From positions 159,905,741-159,969,740 of the forward strand of contig CM041465.1 in the NCBI GenBank assembly GCA_023213395.1: 64,000 nucleotides of DNA, in the 5' to 3' direction. A program made the translations under genes and the position numbers. Below the pieces are notes generated by a model. That model did not search any database, had not been told where the DNA came from, and was given only the letters and a program-made list of their open reading frames with translations. Positions 11,846-24,203 of this stretch are shown piece after piece. This stretch comes from Cycas panzhihuaensis. Taxonomy: Eukaryota > Cycadophyta. How positions within the stretch are numbered: position 1 is the stretch's first letter; every line of letters begins with the position of its first letter.

Positions 11846-14119
11846 TATATTTAGGCATTTAGAGCTATCTTCCTTATTTGTAGAAGTTATCATTTAGAGC
11901 TAAGTTGGATAAGTTATTAAGGAATCTCAATTAAAGCTATGAAGGAGTCTTGTGAGGAGTCTTCCATACTATTAATATATTTATTTATCATGTAATCCTT
12001 TCATTCATTCTCATAAGTCTATTTGTCTTAAACTTTATCAATCGTTTGCCCATATCTATTTGATTTTTATTTGAAATAATTTTCTATCATTGCATTCTAT
12101 ATGTAATAATTATACTTGTTGTCTAACCTAGATTAATTACTTATCAAGCTGATACAATAGAAAATTAATACATGCATAAAGTTTTTTTTACCTTTGTAAG
12201 CATCAAATCTACTCATGTTAAATTATATATTAATCATGTCCACTTTACGGCTAGTTTGAAGCATCTACCTATATCCCTAATTATCATGTAGCATTGTCTC
12301 CTGCCCCTGCATTCTCAATTATCTACATAAAACTAAATAAATTAGTGCTCCATAACCCATCTTCTGAGTGTATCCAACCTTTTTTGCCCAGATATTTATC
12401 ACCTATCACACATATATTTCTTATATAGATATTTCTATCCATTGCATGGTAAATGCCTAGTATTTATCTATCTTATGAAGAATAGTCCATTACCCTATCC
12501 CATCTCGCATCTATCTCTATAAGATAACATTTATAGCTTATGTAGAGTCTATAATTTGGTCCATCTCATTAACTCATTTGTGCAAACTTTTAAGCTACTT
12601 GCTAATGGTACCATGTAATACTATGTTATCTCTGTATGACTCTTCATTGAATGTATTAAACTCCACTATTACTTCATTAAATGCAACTTGGTAAGCTTTC
12701 GATGATTAATCTACAAATTAGAATCAACTTTGTAAAAGATAAATTAAGGTATATCATTTATTGAGACCTTTGTATTTCATCACTACTATTGAGGCTGAAG
12801 AGGGAAACTATGGTCGACAAAAGCCATCTAAAGTCATAATGTATGCACCTTATTTATGCCTTATAATATCCACATGGTCCTTGAAAAAGATGCATAGACT
12901 TTACAATATTTACGTGGCCTTCGTAAGGTTGTTTTCTAAAATATTTAAACCTTTGTCCATTCTTTTCACTACATTAATTTGTGTTACATCTCATTAACTA
13001 CTTGGTCTAGCCACAAAAGTTGGTGTATACCTCTTAATATTTACCATTAAATTTAAGAGTTATTTGTGATGACCTTTATTTGTATTATGCAGCCCTCTTT
13101 TTTATTTTTTAAATGTCACATATTGCATTTTCACATTCACAACTCACTTTATTAGCATCCACAACTAACAACTAATACATTCTTAATTGTTCCCCTTTTT
13201 TGCCTACATTGTATGGAGCTATAGAGAAATATTTACATCGAGTCCTTATGGCTACCAAACATTTTCTTCTTTCATTATAAATAATCAACTAAGATGTAAC
13301 ATTATTTTATTAATCAATTATCAATCTACTAAATTTTTGACCATAGTATATCTTTTCTTCAAAATAATTTAGCAATTTAATCAAATTAGATTAAGATTTG
13401 GAGTTTGCTAGCCCCCTAGCAGTTAAGCTATTAGTTTTATATAGTGATAATATGATCAATAGTTAATATGATTAAGAGGATAATTTCTTTTTTAGAAAGG
13501 TTGATTAAAACTAGTACCTATTTTTGCTTTAGCAGTCACAACTATCACCAGCAAAGTTAAGTTTTAATTTTCTCAACTTCAAGATGAAGTATACTTCTAC
13601 CCAAATAAAAGAAGTGGTCACATGACCATATTTGGTTTATATTTGATGTACTTTTTAATGGTTGAAAATGATATAAAATTTCTTTTAATCCTTATCTATT
13701 AAAAAGCTATTTTTACCTTAGACATTTTAAAGCATATCTTGGATATTTTATGTTAGAATTGAGTCCTATCTAAAATGTTAGATTCATTATTTTGTTCTCT
13801 ACCAACTGGTTAAAACTTCAATTTTTTTTGAAGTCATTTAATGTAACTTTTTTATGATCAAAATTAATACCCATTTTAGGCATTTTACATGATGTCCCTC
13901 GTATAAACTAGCCAAATTTTAGTTTGTAAACTCTCATTAATATAAAAAATTATTTTGGAGGTGGTTGAGTCCTAATTAGGACATTTATCTAAGTCCTAAA
14001 GTTGAAGTGGGACAAATCTTAATTATATTTGAGTGTCTTTTTATTGCCTTTTTTAGTACATTGTTAACACTTTATTTTAAGAACTTTACTTTTCAAATAG
14101 TTAAGGTAAATTTCTAATT
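11846..14119 (+). other. Unassigned 2.3 kb between copia-B primer site and gag
   Basis: AT-rich sequence with only short chance frames (for example plus 12761-12997 and 13187-13372). No transposon domain, LTR pair or structured repeat was recognised. It is either an unusually long leader or a further insertion whose ends have decayed. Confidence 0.5.
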
Positions 14120-15125
14120 ATGGCATCAAATATTAGTAATGTTATTATGCCTAACTTTAATAGAACTAATTTTCTTAATTATAGTATGTGTATAAAATTA
14201 TTTTTTGTAGCTAAAGATATGTGGGACCTTATTAAAATAGGTTATGGAGCACTTGCCAAAATGCCATTAAGGATGAGAAGAAAAGCTTCAAGGAGAACAC
14301 AGAGAGATAATGAAGTACTTGCATTCATATTTTACACTTTAGAGGATCTTATATTCCTAAGGGTTAGTAAAGTAATAATATCAAAGGAAGCATGGGATGT
14401 GCTAAAGACTATATACGAAGGAGCAGTAACATCAAAGCTTTAGACTTTAAGAAGCAAATTTAAAATCCTAAGGATGAACACTAATGAAAGAGTTAATGAC
14501 TTTATTACAAAGATCTAAGGCCTAGTCAACCAAATAAGGGCCTTAAGAGAGGTAATTAGTGAACAAAAAGTAATTGAAAAAATCTTAAGGTGTGTAAGAA
14601 ATATCAATGGATTGAGATGGTGGTCACTAGTATTAAGGATTATAAGGACCTTAATACCCTTAAAATAGATTAGTTAAGTGCTATTCTACTAGCTGTAAAA
14701 GAGAAAGAGGGAGGAAGTGAATCCCTTGAGTATGATTTTACCATTAAGATAAAAATTAGATATATATACCAAGGACAAAGTTCTAAGGGTAGAGGTTAAT
14801 CCCCTAGAGGTAGAGGTCAACCTAGAAATTAATTTCAAAGGTAACGTTATCAAACATAAGGATATCATTAAGGTCAAGGCTATCAAGTACAAGGTTAAAG
14901 TAGCTATTAAGGACAAATCCCAAGACAATTTTACCAAGGGTAAAATTAGTTCCAAGGTTAAAAGTATTTTCAAGGTCAAGGTCAAGGCTAAAATTATGGA
15001 TCTCAAGGAAGAGGAAGAGGTTAAAGTCCTAAGAGTAGAAACCAAGGATAAAGAGGTATAAGTCTAAGGGGTAGAGGAACAATCCAATATTTCTATTACC
15101 ATAGAAATGGCCATTTAGAAAAAAA
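14120..15125 (+). pseudogene. copia-B gag remnant
   Basis: Gag of the copia UBN2 type. The first 107 codons (14120-14443) are open, with N-terminal MASN..., a PNFNRTNFLNYSMCIKLFF stretch and a KEAWDVLKTIYEG motif typical of this family. After a stop it continues through a helical middle (RVNDFITKIQGL, about 14490-14530). It ends in an Arg-Gly/Gly-Gln-rich tail (about 14770-15060) and a decayed zinc knuckle near 15084-15125, YFYYHRNGHLEKNCF. There the first two Cys of the CCHC motif now read Tyr. The start ATG follows an AT-rich leader and has A at -3. Confidence 0.82.
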
Positions 15126-15420
15126 TTGCTTTATAAAAGGATCAAATTCGCAAACTACTTTATAAAAAGATCAAATTCACAAAGGGGAATTATTAAGATA
15201 ACTATTGAAGAAAGACATAATGATAGATTATTTCTTTCAAGTCTAATGGCTAATAAGAAAGAAGACAATTGGTATATAGATTTAGGATGTTCCACATACA
15301 TGACTCATAAGGAAGAGTGGTATAACAAATTTGATAACACCAATAAAAGTAAGATCATATTTAGTGATAACACCAGTCAAGTAGTTGTTAGAAAAGGGAA
15401 TGTCTCTATATAAACTAATT
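15126..15420 (+). pseudogene. copia-B protease remnant
   Basis: An open piece at 15126-15413 carries WYIDLGCSTYMT near 15270-15305. This is the copia protease active-site region, normally WxxDSGxSxHMT. The catalytic Asp is kept but the following Ser is Leu. The FSDNTSQVV strand after it fits the same fold. The frame then stops, so protease is separated from the integrase. Confidence 0.75.
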
Positions 15421-15639
15421 TTGGAGAAACTAGGTGTATAAATGATGTGCTACATATTCAAACCCTTAAGAAGAACTTGCTTTTAGTGGGTCAGATAATA
15501 GAACATAAATACAAAGTAGTCTTTGACAATGGGAATATACTATCAAAGATAAACTAAGGAATAAAGCAATTATAGCCAAAGGATAAATAACTAGTGACAT
15601 GTTATTCAAACTAATCATACCCCCAATAGACTATTATAC

Positions 15640-16340
15640 CTTAAAGGTATCAATAAATATAGATAGTGAAACATAGCACAAAAGGCTTGGCCATATAAAC
15701 TATAATAGTTTAGCCTTAACAAATAAAATGGATATGGTAATTAGATTACTATTATTGAACATAGTAAGGAACTATGCAAAGGATGTGCACTTAGAAAACA
15801 GAAAGGCTTCTTAAAGAAAGTTATAGGACTAATGGGTCCCTTCAATTAATATACATAAACTTATGTTATCTAATGGATATGCCCTCACTTGGAGGTGCTA
15901 AGTTTATTATGATATTTATTAATGACTTCGTAAGGATGACATGGATCTACTTTATCAGGTTCAAGTTAGATACTCTACAATGTTTCATAGACTTCAAAAC
16001 TAGGGTGGAAAGTCAAAGTCCACTTAGAATTTTAATACTAAGATTATACAATGGAGGAGAATTCATTTTAAATGAATTCAAAACTTATTATAGGTATTGT
16101 GGCACAAGAAAATATCTTATAAATCCTTACATCCTATAACAAAATGGGGTTACTAAAAAAAAGAATAAAATAATTATTAAAATAGTCAAAAGTATGCTTA
16201 AGGACAAGCATCTCAAAAATGGATATTAGACTAAAGTTATACATATAGTTGTCTATGTGTTGAATAAATATACCACTAAAGTAGTTAGGTTATACCAGAA
16301 GAATCTTAGATAGGTTATAAGCCAAGCATCAGGCACTTAA
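15640..16340 (+). pseudogene. copia-B integrase remnant
   Basis: A pre-integrase region (HKRLGHINYNSLAL, about 15675-15715) is followed by the catalytic core at 15873-16139. The core contains FIMIFINDFVRMTWIYFI, the strand pattern before the second catalytic residue. It has LRLYNGGEF where the family has a SDNGGEF-type motif, so the second Asp is lost. The third catalytic position reads NGVTKKKN instead of NGxxExxN (Glu to Lys). A C-terminal GYKxYD-like region follows near 16400-16480. The product could not catalyse integration. Confidence 0.78.
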
Positions 16341-16739
16341 GGATTTTTAGATACATAGCTTATGCACATGTCCCAAATCAAAGGAGAATAAATTAGATGA
16401 CAAAAGTATCAAATATATCTTTATAAGATATTATGACTCTTCTAGATCCTATAAAATTTATGATCTAAAAGGTAAAAATATGGTTATAAGTAGGGATGTC
16501 ATCTTTAAAAAAGATGAATTTTATCAAGAATAAATGATTGAAAAAGATAATGGGATAAATATCATGATTGAGGTGGACTTAAATTCTAAGGGTATAAATA
16601 TACCTAATACAAAAAAGGTAAGACCCTCTACTTCAAATCAAAGGATCCCTAATTGGGTACAAAGGGCACATAACCCTTAAAATATTTTAGACACCAACTT
16701 TGAGAGTATAAGATCTCAAAGGGTGAATTTTTCACTTAT

Positions 16740-17034
16740 TAGGTTATGGAATCTAATGAGCTTCACAACTTTGAAGAGGTAAACACTTAAGATCAATGGA
16801 AGATAATAATGAAAGAAGAATATAATGCCTTAGTGAAAAATAACATATGGGAGTTAATAGATTTACCACTTAGTAAAAATTCCCTTAAACCAAGTATAAA
16901 TTAGATGGAACTATTCACAAGTATATGGTAAGATTAGTTGTAAAGGGCTATGTTCAAATTAAGGGCATAGATTACAATGAGATATTTATACCTATTGCAA
17001 GGTTAGAAATAGTTAGATTGATGGTGGCCTTAGT
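16740..17034 (+). pseudogene. copia-B reverse transcriptase, 5' part
   Basis: Start of the copia RT: WKIIMKEEYNALVKNNIWELIDLP (about 16798-16868), which matches the family pattern of an EE..A...N.TW.LV.LP stretch. It continues in changing frames to 17034, where copia-C begins. The last 74 bases (16961-17034) are repeated at 24204-24277 on the far side of copia-C. Confidence 0.78.
16961..17034 (+). repeat. 74-bp direct repeat, left copy (flank of copia-C)
   Basis: Ends exactly at the left end of copia-C and matches 24204-24277 at 63 of 74 positions by hand count, with 10 of 11 differences being transitions. The sequence is copia-B RT coding sequence. Confidence 0.88.
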
Positions 17035-17487
17035 TGGAGGGAGGGATTTAGTTTATTAACATAGGTATTTTAAGATTTAAGAATAAAGTTCTGTATAATA
17101 GAATTTAATGAAATACAAAAATAGACACCATAATTGACAGGTAGAAAACCCCTTTGGGGGTTAAAAAACCACCTCCTAAATATAATTAATTAATATAATA
17201 GAATAAATAATACATTACAAATATGGAAGTAGATGAGGATCTCATCCTCTCTCTCTCTCTCTCTATTTGTGCAGCATCCTCCTATAGAACCAACATTACT
17301 TGGTCAGCCTCCTTTCTTTTATGTAACCTCAACCCTTTAACTATTCTAATGATCTTCCTAGAATGTAGGAAGGGATAAATAAGTAGAGGTTCATTGAAAA
17401 GAATAGTTATCATTTTCAATGAACCATATAATTAATAAAGTGACTATTGTTAAAAGGTAATATTATAGCATAAACATTATTCTAGCA
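17035..17487 (-). repeat. copia-C 3' LTR
   Basis: Plus-strand ends are TGGAGGG and CTAGCA; on the coding strand it begins TGCTAGAATAATG. It aligns end to end with 23761-24203 and shares a CT-rich run near 17246-17264. Differences are mostly transitions, about 15% by eye in sampled stretches. Confidence 0.85.
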
Positions 17488-17500
17488 TTCCCCTTTAATG
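17488..17500 (-). other. copia-C polypurine tract
   Basis: On the minus strand ATTAAAGGGGAA lies directly against the 3' LTR start, where the plus-strand primer of reverse transcription is expected. Confidence 0.7.
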
Positions 17501-17589
17501 TTATTTTTTGTACAATAGATAATATAGAAGAAAGAAGAAAGAAGAGAAGATGAAGAAGACTTCAGCATGTGGATCCCCCTTTGATGAAG

Positions 17590-19050
17590 ACTTCTTTAAT
17601 CTTCAATAATTATTTGAGTTTTAAGAACTTTATTTTGATCAATTGTTTTGTAAGAATATCTACAATCTATAAATATGTAGGATAATAAGACAAGTGAATA
17701 ATTTCATCATTTACAAGATTACATATAAAATGTTGATGTAATTCTATGTGTTTTATTCTAGAGTATGCAATAGGATTAATAGTAATAGATATCCCACCTT
17801 GATTATTAGTATTAATTTTAATAGAAGAGTTAGAAAATAATTCAAGCTCACTTAATAAGGATTCAAGCTAAAGTGATTATTTACTATCTTCAACAAGTAT
17901 GCGATATTCAACTTTAGTTGTAGATATGGTTAATGCTTACATTTTCTTACTAGACCAAGTAATTGGTGAAGAGTCTAGAAAGAACATATAACTAGCTGTT
18001 AACGTATAGTCATCAAAGTCTTTTATCCAATCTGAGTTTGTATAGCCTATTAAGTTTAGGTTAGTACTACATAAGTGGTAGGACAATCTATAGAATATTG
18101 TACCTTATAGGTATCTTAAAATTCATTTTCTAGCTTTCCAATGTGACTTGTGAGGTTTCTATATATATCTAAAGCAAAGAGCTACAACATAAGAGATGTC
18201 TAGATAGGTGTGTGTTAGGTAAATTAAACTATTTATAAGTTGACGATAAGTAGTAAGGTCAAATAGAGGTGTAGGACAATCAGTTGATAGTTTAACACTT
18301 GATTGTAGAGGGTTTGGTGTTGGTTTGGAATTTTCCATATTAAATCTTTTTATTAAGTCAAATATGTACTTGGATTATGAAATGGTTATCTTTAAATTAG
18401 TTTGACAAATTTGTAAATATAATAAATAATATAAAGACCTAAGTCAGTCATTTTAAATTTGTTCATTAAGATAGATTTTAATTAATGAATATTAGAGATT
18501 AAAGATCTAGTTATGATTATATTATCTACGTAAAGGATTAAGATGGTAATATTTTTATTTTTTTGTTTGAAGTAAAGATTGGGATCATTTTGTGTAAGAT
18601 AGTCATCTGTCTTTATATACCAAGCTCGAGGAGCTTATTTTAGACCATATAAAGATTTTTTTAATTTACACATAAGATTATGATTACATATGAAACTAGG
18701 GGGTTGTTTCATATAAATTTCTTCTTTAAGATCTCCATTCAAAAAAGCACTTTTAACATCCATTTGATGGATTTTCTAGGAAAGTTTGGCTACTAAGGCT
18801 AAGATGGTTTTGATTGTATTCATCTTAGCTACAGGAGCAAAGGTTTTAGTATAATCAATACCATCAATTTGAGAAAAACCTTTGGCTACTAGATAAGCTT
18901 TATATTTATTAATAGCTCCTTCAGAGTTATATTTTGTTTGGTAAATCTATTTATAGTCTACCAAATTTTTATTAGGGGCAAGGATAACTAAGTTCTAAGT
19001 TGAATTCTTTTCAAGTGCATCAAATTCAACTTGTATGATTTACTACCATA
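17590..19050 (-). pseudogene. copia-C reverse transcriptase and RNase H remnant
   Basis: RT lies around 18330-19050. Motifs in order are [40 protein letters not shown] and the active site ILYVDNIIIT near 18520-18545. The active site is normally YVDD, so the second Asp is Asn. RNase H follows at about 17590-18320 with GYTNSDWIKD, the usual copia GYxDSDWAGD, where the Asp before Ser reads Asn. There are several stops and frame changes, but domain order is intact. Confidence 0.85.
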
Positions 19051-19499
19051 GAGGATTGTTATTTATTTCCTTAAAGGTTTTTGGATCATTTGTGGCTATT
19101 ACTTTAGCCATTAGAGTAAAGTTTGCTTGAAGTTTTTGAGAATGAGTCTTCCTAGTATCTAATGGTTTACCAGCATTAGAACCAGCATCAGGAAGAGTTC
19201 TCTTTACCTAAACTAGTTGTTTGTTCTTTGAAGAAGTAGAAGTGGGGGGTTAATTAGAAGAATGTGACTAACTAACTAGATCTAATATAGTAGGTTCAGT
19301 TAATATCCAATTTTGAACTTGATTAGACAAAGATTCAATCATTCTAGGATCAACTTATTTATCTGAGGGGTCAACTAAGTAAGTGTTAGTTAATAAACTC
19401 TCAATAGGAAGTTCTATATAAGTATTTTTTTACAAAGATCCCTCTTCATCAAATACAATATCGCATAGAATTAAAATCTTATGCATGATTGGATCAAGA

Positions 19500-20420
19500 A
19501 GCCTGTAGGCTTTGCTTTCTTTACTATAACCAACGAAGATGACTTTAGAACTTTTAGGGTTAAGTTTCTTACATTTTCTTTGGGAACATGGCCCCATAAA
19601 ATGCTTCCAAAGATTTTAAGATGTTTGATAGAAGGTTTATGACTAGACTATTTCTATTCTACTATAATATTCTATAGAGATTTACTTGGTAATTGATTTA
19701 AAAGATATTTGGAGTAAGCCATTGCTTCAACCCACAACTTTAGATCCAGACCTCTTACATATATCATGCATCAGGTTATTTCTATGAGAGTATGATTCTT
19801 ACATTCAGCAACACCATTTTGTTGATGGATATAGGCAATGAAATGTTGGAATCATATTTTGTGTTTTTTATAGTATGTGGTAAACTTATCACTTAAGTAT
19901 TCTTTAGCATTATTAGATCTAAAGATTTTTATTTTAGAGTTGATTTAATTTTTAACTAATATTTTAAACTTGATAAATATGTCAAAGACCTAACTTCTTA
20001 TTTTAAGCATATAAATTTAACATTTTCTAAAAAAATCATTAATGAAAATGAAAAAACATTTATTTCCAGAGTATGATGGTACTTAGAATGGGTCACAAGT
20101 ATCAGAGTGAACAAGTTCAAGTGGAACTTTTACTCTGAATGAAGTCTGATATGGAAAAATATCTATGTGTTGCTTGTCTGTCACATAGGCTTCACAAATG
20201 CCATAGACTGTGCTTAGGGTGGGAAGTCCATGAACCATATCATGTTTGCTTAAGTACTAAAGTATGCCATAACTTTTATGGCTAAACCGAGCATGCCATA
20301 GTTTATTGATTTAATCAGACTTAGCTATGAAGCCATTGAAAGACTTTGTTTTAAAGTGTTAAAGACTTGTAGGTTGTAGAGGTCTATTTTATGATCTGCG
20401 AGTCCTAAAGCGATTGACTT
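19500..20420 (-). pseudogene. copia-C integrase remnant
   Basis: The minus strand reads HQQNGVAECKNHTLIEI near 19775-19825, the third catalytic site of copia integrases, with Glu kept. It also reads RSNNAKEY where SDNGGEY is normal (second Asp to Asn). The C-terminal region near 19500-19560 carries the KKCIFVGY-type end in decayed form. Pre-integrase sequence continues toward 20420. Multiple stops are present. Confidence 0.72.
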
Positions 20421-20639
20421 AAACTTATTTAAAGGTTGTTTAATAATAAATCTATCTTTGTAGAATTCAACAACAAGGTCTTTCTGGTAGATTTGATAAA
20501 CTAAAAGGAGATTTGGTAATAATCTAAGAATGTAGAATATGTCCTTGATAGAATCATCTTCTAAAGAAACATCTCCTATTCCTTTGAGTTTTAGTTATGA
20601 ACCACTTTTGAATGAGATTTCCTCTTCAGAATTAGGGTC

Positions 20640-20730
20640 TAAATAATAAGATGACAAGTATTCTTGGTGTCCCATCATATGATGGGATGCACTAAAATCA
20701 AGAATCCATAGAGGTGATTGAGTAGTTGGA
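20640..20730 (-). pseudogene. copia-C protease active-site remnant
   Basis: The minus strand reads WILDFSASHHMMG, corresponding to the copia protease motif WILDSGASHHMTG. The catalytic Asp is kept, but the Ser-Gly after it has become Phe-Ser. The surrounding frame is short and broken. Confidence 0.75.
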
Positions 20731-20755
20731 GCTGTAAAAGCTTATGTACAAGCAG

Positions 20756-21780
20756 TTAGGGAATGGTGAGGATTATGGGATTGTGGTTGGATCCCCTTAG
20801 AAGCTTTCTAAGCTTTAGAAGCAAATCTATTCTGATAGACATCAATGGTGTGCCTCTTTTTGTGGTAGTAAGTATAACTAATATTCTAATTAAGATTAAG
20901 ATTGATAGTATTCCTTTTTTAGAATGATTGTTTAGAGGTATTCTAAGTTTTAGATGATCCAGAATACTTAGTATTATGATGAGGGTCATTTGAATTAAAT
21001 GAACCTTTATGAGGTTTTTAGACTTAGGATTATTATTATGATTATTGTGATAATTATTTTGATGTTTAGGCTTATTGAGTAGCATTGACTTGGAAAATAA
21101 AAGCATGTGAAGGATCTTAAAGTTTTCTAGTCTGAATCAATATTATTTGATGTTCAACTAGTTGATTTATTAATTGATTAAAGGTTATAGGTAGATATCC
21201 CACTTATTGCCTAGCAGTTTTGAAAAGATTAAAATACTTTGGGAGTTTATTAATTGTAAGATAGACGAGTGTATCGTCATCTTTTACATGTGTAACAATG
21301 ACTATTTTATCATTTACTTTTGTGGAAGACTTTATGTAATTGCCTAAGTCTTTATTGATATGTTGAAGTTTTGATAAGAAGTCTTCAACTTAAAGAGGTC
21401 ATTATAATTCAAATTATATATTTATTATTCTAGAATAACTAACTTTTGAGTGCCAACCTTATCATACTTTGCCTTATGTGAGTTCTAGACTATGGTTGAA
21501 TTATCTATGTCAAAGAAATGCCAACTTATATCTTGGGAGAGAGAGATTAGGATGGTGCATAAGGCTCCATCACAATTCATTAGATATACCATGTAGGCTT
21601 CTAATTTTTTATCTATTAGTTTAACAAATTCTCATATGATATATCACCGTAGTTTTTGTTGCTTTAGGTGGTGGGATATGTAAGTTTTCCAATTATCATA
21701 ATTAGAGCTAGTTAAAGTTAGAATTGAGGTACAGGAGATTGTCCCTAACATGAGTGCCATTTTAGGACTAACCAAAGACA
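20756..21780 (-). pseudogene. copia-C gag remnant
   Basis: Gag region. The C-terminal part is Asn/His-rich (minus 20950-21106). A decayed zinc knuckle, YYHKKRHTIDVYQNRF, lies near 20815-20885, with the Cys positions turned to Tyr. The upstream helical part runs to about 21780. The 116-codon open stretch at 20756-21106 starts in the gag frame and then drifts out of it. The ATG cannot be fixed with confidence. Confidence 0.6.
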
Positions 21781-23745
21781 AAAATACCTCTTTTAGGAAA
21801 CAAAAAATGTGGAAGACTTTTGAATTAATTATTATTTTTACAACTAAAAATTCATTTAGAATAATAAGTGTGTTATTGAAATAAACTTATCAACATTGCC
21901 ATTGGACATAAATTCAAATTATAATATTTTTAGTATTACCAGTTAGACATAAATTAATTTGTCAATACCACTTTAAACATAAGTGAATTGATTTTTCTCT
22001 AAAAAAAAAGAACTTATAAAGATTGATTAACATTGATCAAGAGTGGTTGAATTCTTAATCAAATATTTTAAGAAAATTATTCAAACATATAAGAATTAGA
22101 TATTTATAACTTAAATTAAATCAAATTAAAAAAAGTTTATTTTAATTTATTATTTATAGATTTCTTTAAAAAAAAAAAAAAAAATTGTTAAATTATTAAT
22201 AAGTAATTAATGTTTACTAAATTAGAATAATGAATTTAAGGTATCATAAAGGTAATTTATAAAAACATATTATGTACCTAGGCTTATCTGTGAAAGAAAG
22301 CCTTATTTTAAATGTAAGTTTGCTAGTTGAAATGGCTTCCTAATAGAACAAGTAGCCAGTTGAGGCATCTGTGTCTGAGTCAGGATTCTGATGCTTCTAT
22401 TAGAGTTGAATTTAAACTCTATGTGGTAAAGTTATAAAGGAAGAAGCATAATTACCCTTTTTATAGAGAAAATAATTAAAAATATATATACTTGAATAAG
22501 GGGTTAATCCCCTTTTCAAACTCAATTAGGATCATATAGGTGAGTAAAATGATTGAGGGGCCCTAGTAGAGGGGAGGGGGGGAGTAGTGAAGGACCTAAA
22601 AAAATGAATTAATTAAAATTCAATATTTTGCAAATGCAAAAACATTACATAACATTGTATTGGAGATTTGCATCTACCAACTTAGTTTAGTATTTACCCT
22701 AAATGCTTAGGGTTTTGATAATTTGTGTCTATATTTTTGTAGGATGTAGATGTGGTAGGCATCCTCCTTCATAAAGCTTTGACAGGCATTCTCCTTGATA
22801 GAACTAAAATAGGAATTCTCCTTCATAATGCTTCTATAGGCATTCTCCTTGGTAGGGCTTCAATAGGTCTTCTCCCTCTTTGATTATTCTATCATTAGTG
22901 TTTCAGAGAATTTCACCCAAATTATAGGGTTGTGATGATGGTTTCAATCTCCATGTCTATATGTGTCTTGTTATTTTATCCATTCAGTCTTTATTTTGTT
23001 TGGAGGCTTTAACTATCTCCATTCCATTTTTGGTGATTATGTAATGGTTAGGCAAGCTCTTCTTCTACATGGCTTCTTTGACAATGATGACAGTAAAAGA
23101 TTCAAGCAGCCACAATTAATTTGCATGGACAAGCTTACAGAGAAGGGTGTAAGCCCTTATGAGCATAATCACTTGGGTCACTCATACAATAGTTGATTTT
23201 CTTAATTTACTAGGATATATGATCAATTTATTTTTCTACAAGTGCATCTTTATTCATCATGATGGTTACTCTACCCCTTCTTATTGTTATTCTGGTCTAT
23301 GTGCTTAAGATCATTGGTGTAGGAGTTTTTATCTCACGTAACATAGATTTTCTGGTATATAGGTTGCCAATTCTTGCAACCTCAACAAGATTCATAGTAG
23401 GCAAACATTTCCTAATGATTTCTTCTTAACTGGGTTGTTAGTTATTTCTTCATAGATTTCATCTTTGTTGAATGGAGCTTCAACACTCTTTGGCTCATAC
23501 ATAATTTCACTCTTCCATTTTCCATTCAAAACCTTGATTACCGATGTAGATATTTTTGTATACAAAGATATATATTTGTGGGCTAGACTACAAAACAGGC
23601 ATTAGTAGAAAATAAAAGCACATTATGGGGTTAATTTTGTATAGCAATAGTTGTGTTCAATATAAATCTAGTTTTTTTTTTATTTTTGTAATTTAATGTG
23701 CATGTTAATTTTTGCATTCTATTAGCAAACTGGCTACAAAACCCT
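21781..23745 (-). other. copia-C leader, long, with non-retroviral-looking DNA
   Basis: Nearly 2 kb lies between primer site and gag. It holds an AT-rich part (21800-22680), a 27-bp minisatellite (22758-22878) and about 0.9 kb of denser sequence (22690-23560). Within the last, minus 23340-23542 is almost open, with stretches such as VLNGKWKSEIMYEPKSVEAP. Plus 22963-23196 is also open for 77 codons. No family is recognised. It may be captured host DNA. Confidence 0.45.
22758..22878 (+). repeat. 27-bp minisatellite, about 4.5 copies
   Basis: Units of the form GGCATTCTCCTTCATAAAGC plus seven more bases, four full copies (22758-22865) and a partial one. Copies differ at several positions. On the minus strand they encode a nine-residue pattern such as RRMPIEALP, broken by stops. 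Confidence 0.82.
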
Positions 23746-23757
23746 GCTGTAACACCA
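23746..23757 (-). other. copia-C primer-binding site, degenerate
   Basis: Minus-strand TGGTGTTACAGC lies three bases inside the 5' LTR. It matches the initiator-Met primer site TGGTATCAGAGC at 9 of 12 bases. Confidence 0.5.
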
Positions 23758-23760
23758 AGT

Positions 23761-24203
23761 TAGAGAGAGGTATTAGTTTATTAATACATGTATTTTAAGA
23801 TTTAAGAACAAAGATTTGCATAATAGAATTCAATAAAACACAAAAATAGACACCATGATTGATAGGTGGAAAACGCCTTTTAGGGATAAAAGACCACCTC
23901 CTAGATATAATTAATTAATATAATATAATAAAGAATACATTACAGATATGGAGGTAGATAAGGATCTCATCCTCTCTCTCTCTGGTTATGCAATGTCCTC
24001 CTACAACAACATTACTTAGTTAGCCTCCTTACTCTTATGTAACCTCAATCCTTTAACTATTCTAACCATCTTCTTAGAATGTAGGAAGGGATAAATAAGT
24101 AGAGGTTCATTGAAAAGAGAAGTTATCATTTTTAACGAACCATATAATTAATAAAGTGACTATTACTAAAATGTAACATTACAACATAAACATTATTCTA
24201 ACA
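23761..24203 (-). repeat. copia-C 5' LTR
   Basis: Aligns with 17035-17487. The plus-strand start reads TAGAGAG (TG decayed to TA) and the end reads CTAACA. On the coding strand it starts TGTTAGAATAATG. Confidence 0.85.

Larger units (their letters stand above)
17035..24203 (-). mobile_element. copia-C: Ty1/copia retrotransposon, nested
   Basis: Minus-strand copia element with both LTRs (3' at 17035-17487, 5' at 23761-24203), a polypurine tract, a degenerate primer site and the copia gene order. From right to left these are leader, gag, protease, integrase, RT and RNase H. It sits inside the RT of copia-B. Instead of a 4-6 bp target duplication, its two ends are flanked by copies of the same 74 bases of copia-B. 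All frames are broken. Confidence 0.88.

Noticed and set aside
14689-15045. 118-codon Leu/Ser/Thr-rich minus frame
   Set aside because: Reverse complement of the Arg-Gly/Gly-Gln-rich tail of copia-B gag.
20756-21106. 116-codon minus frame as an independent gene
   Set aside because: Covers the Asn-rich end of copia-C gag and drifts out of frame; the zinc-knuckle remnant lies in an adjacent frame.
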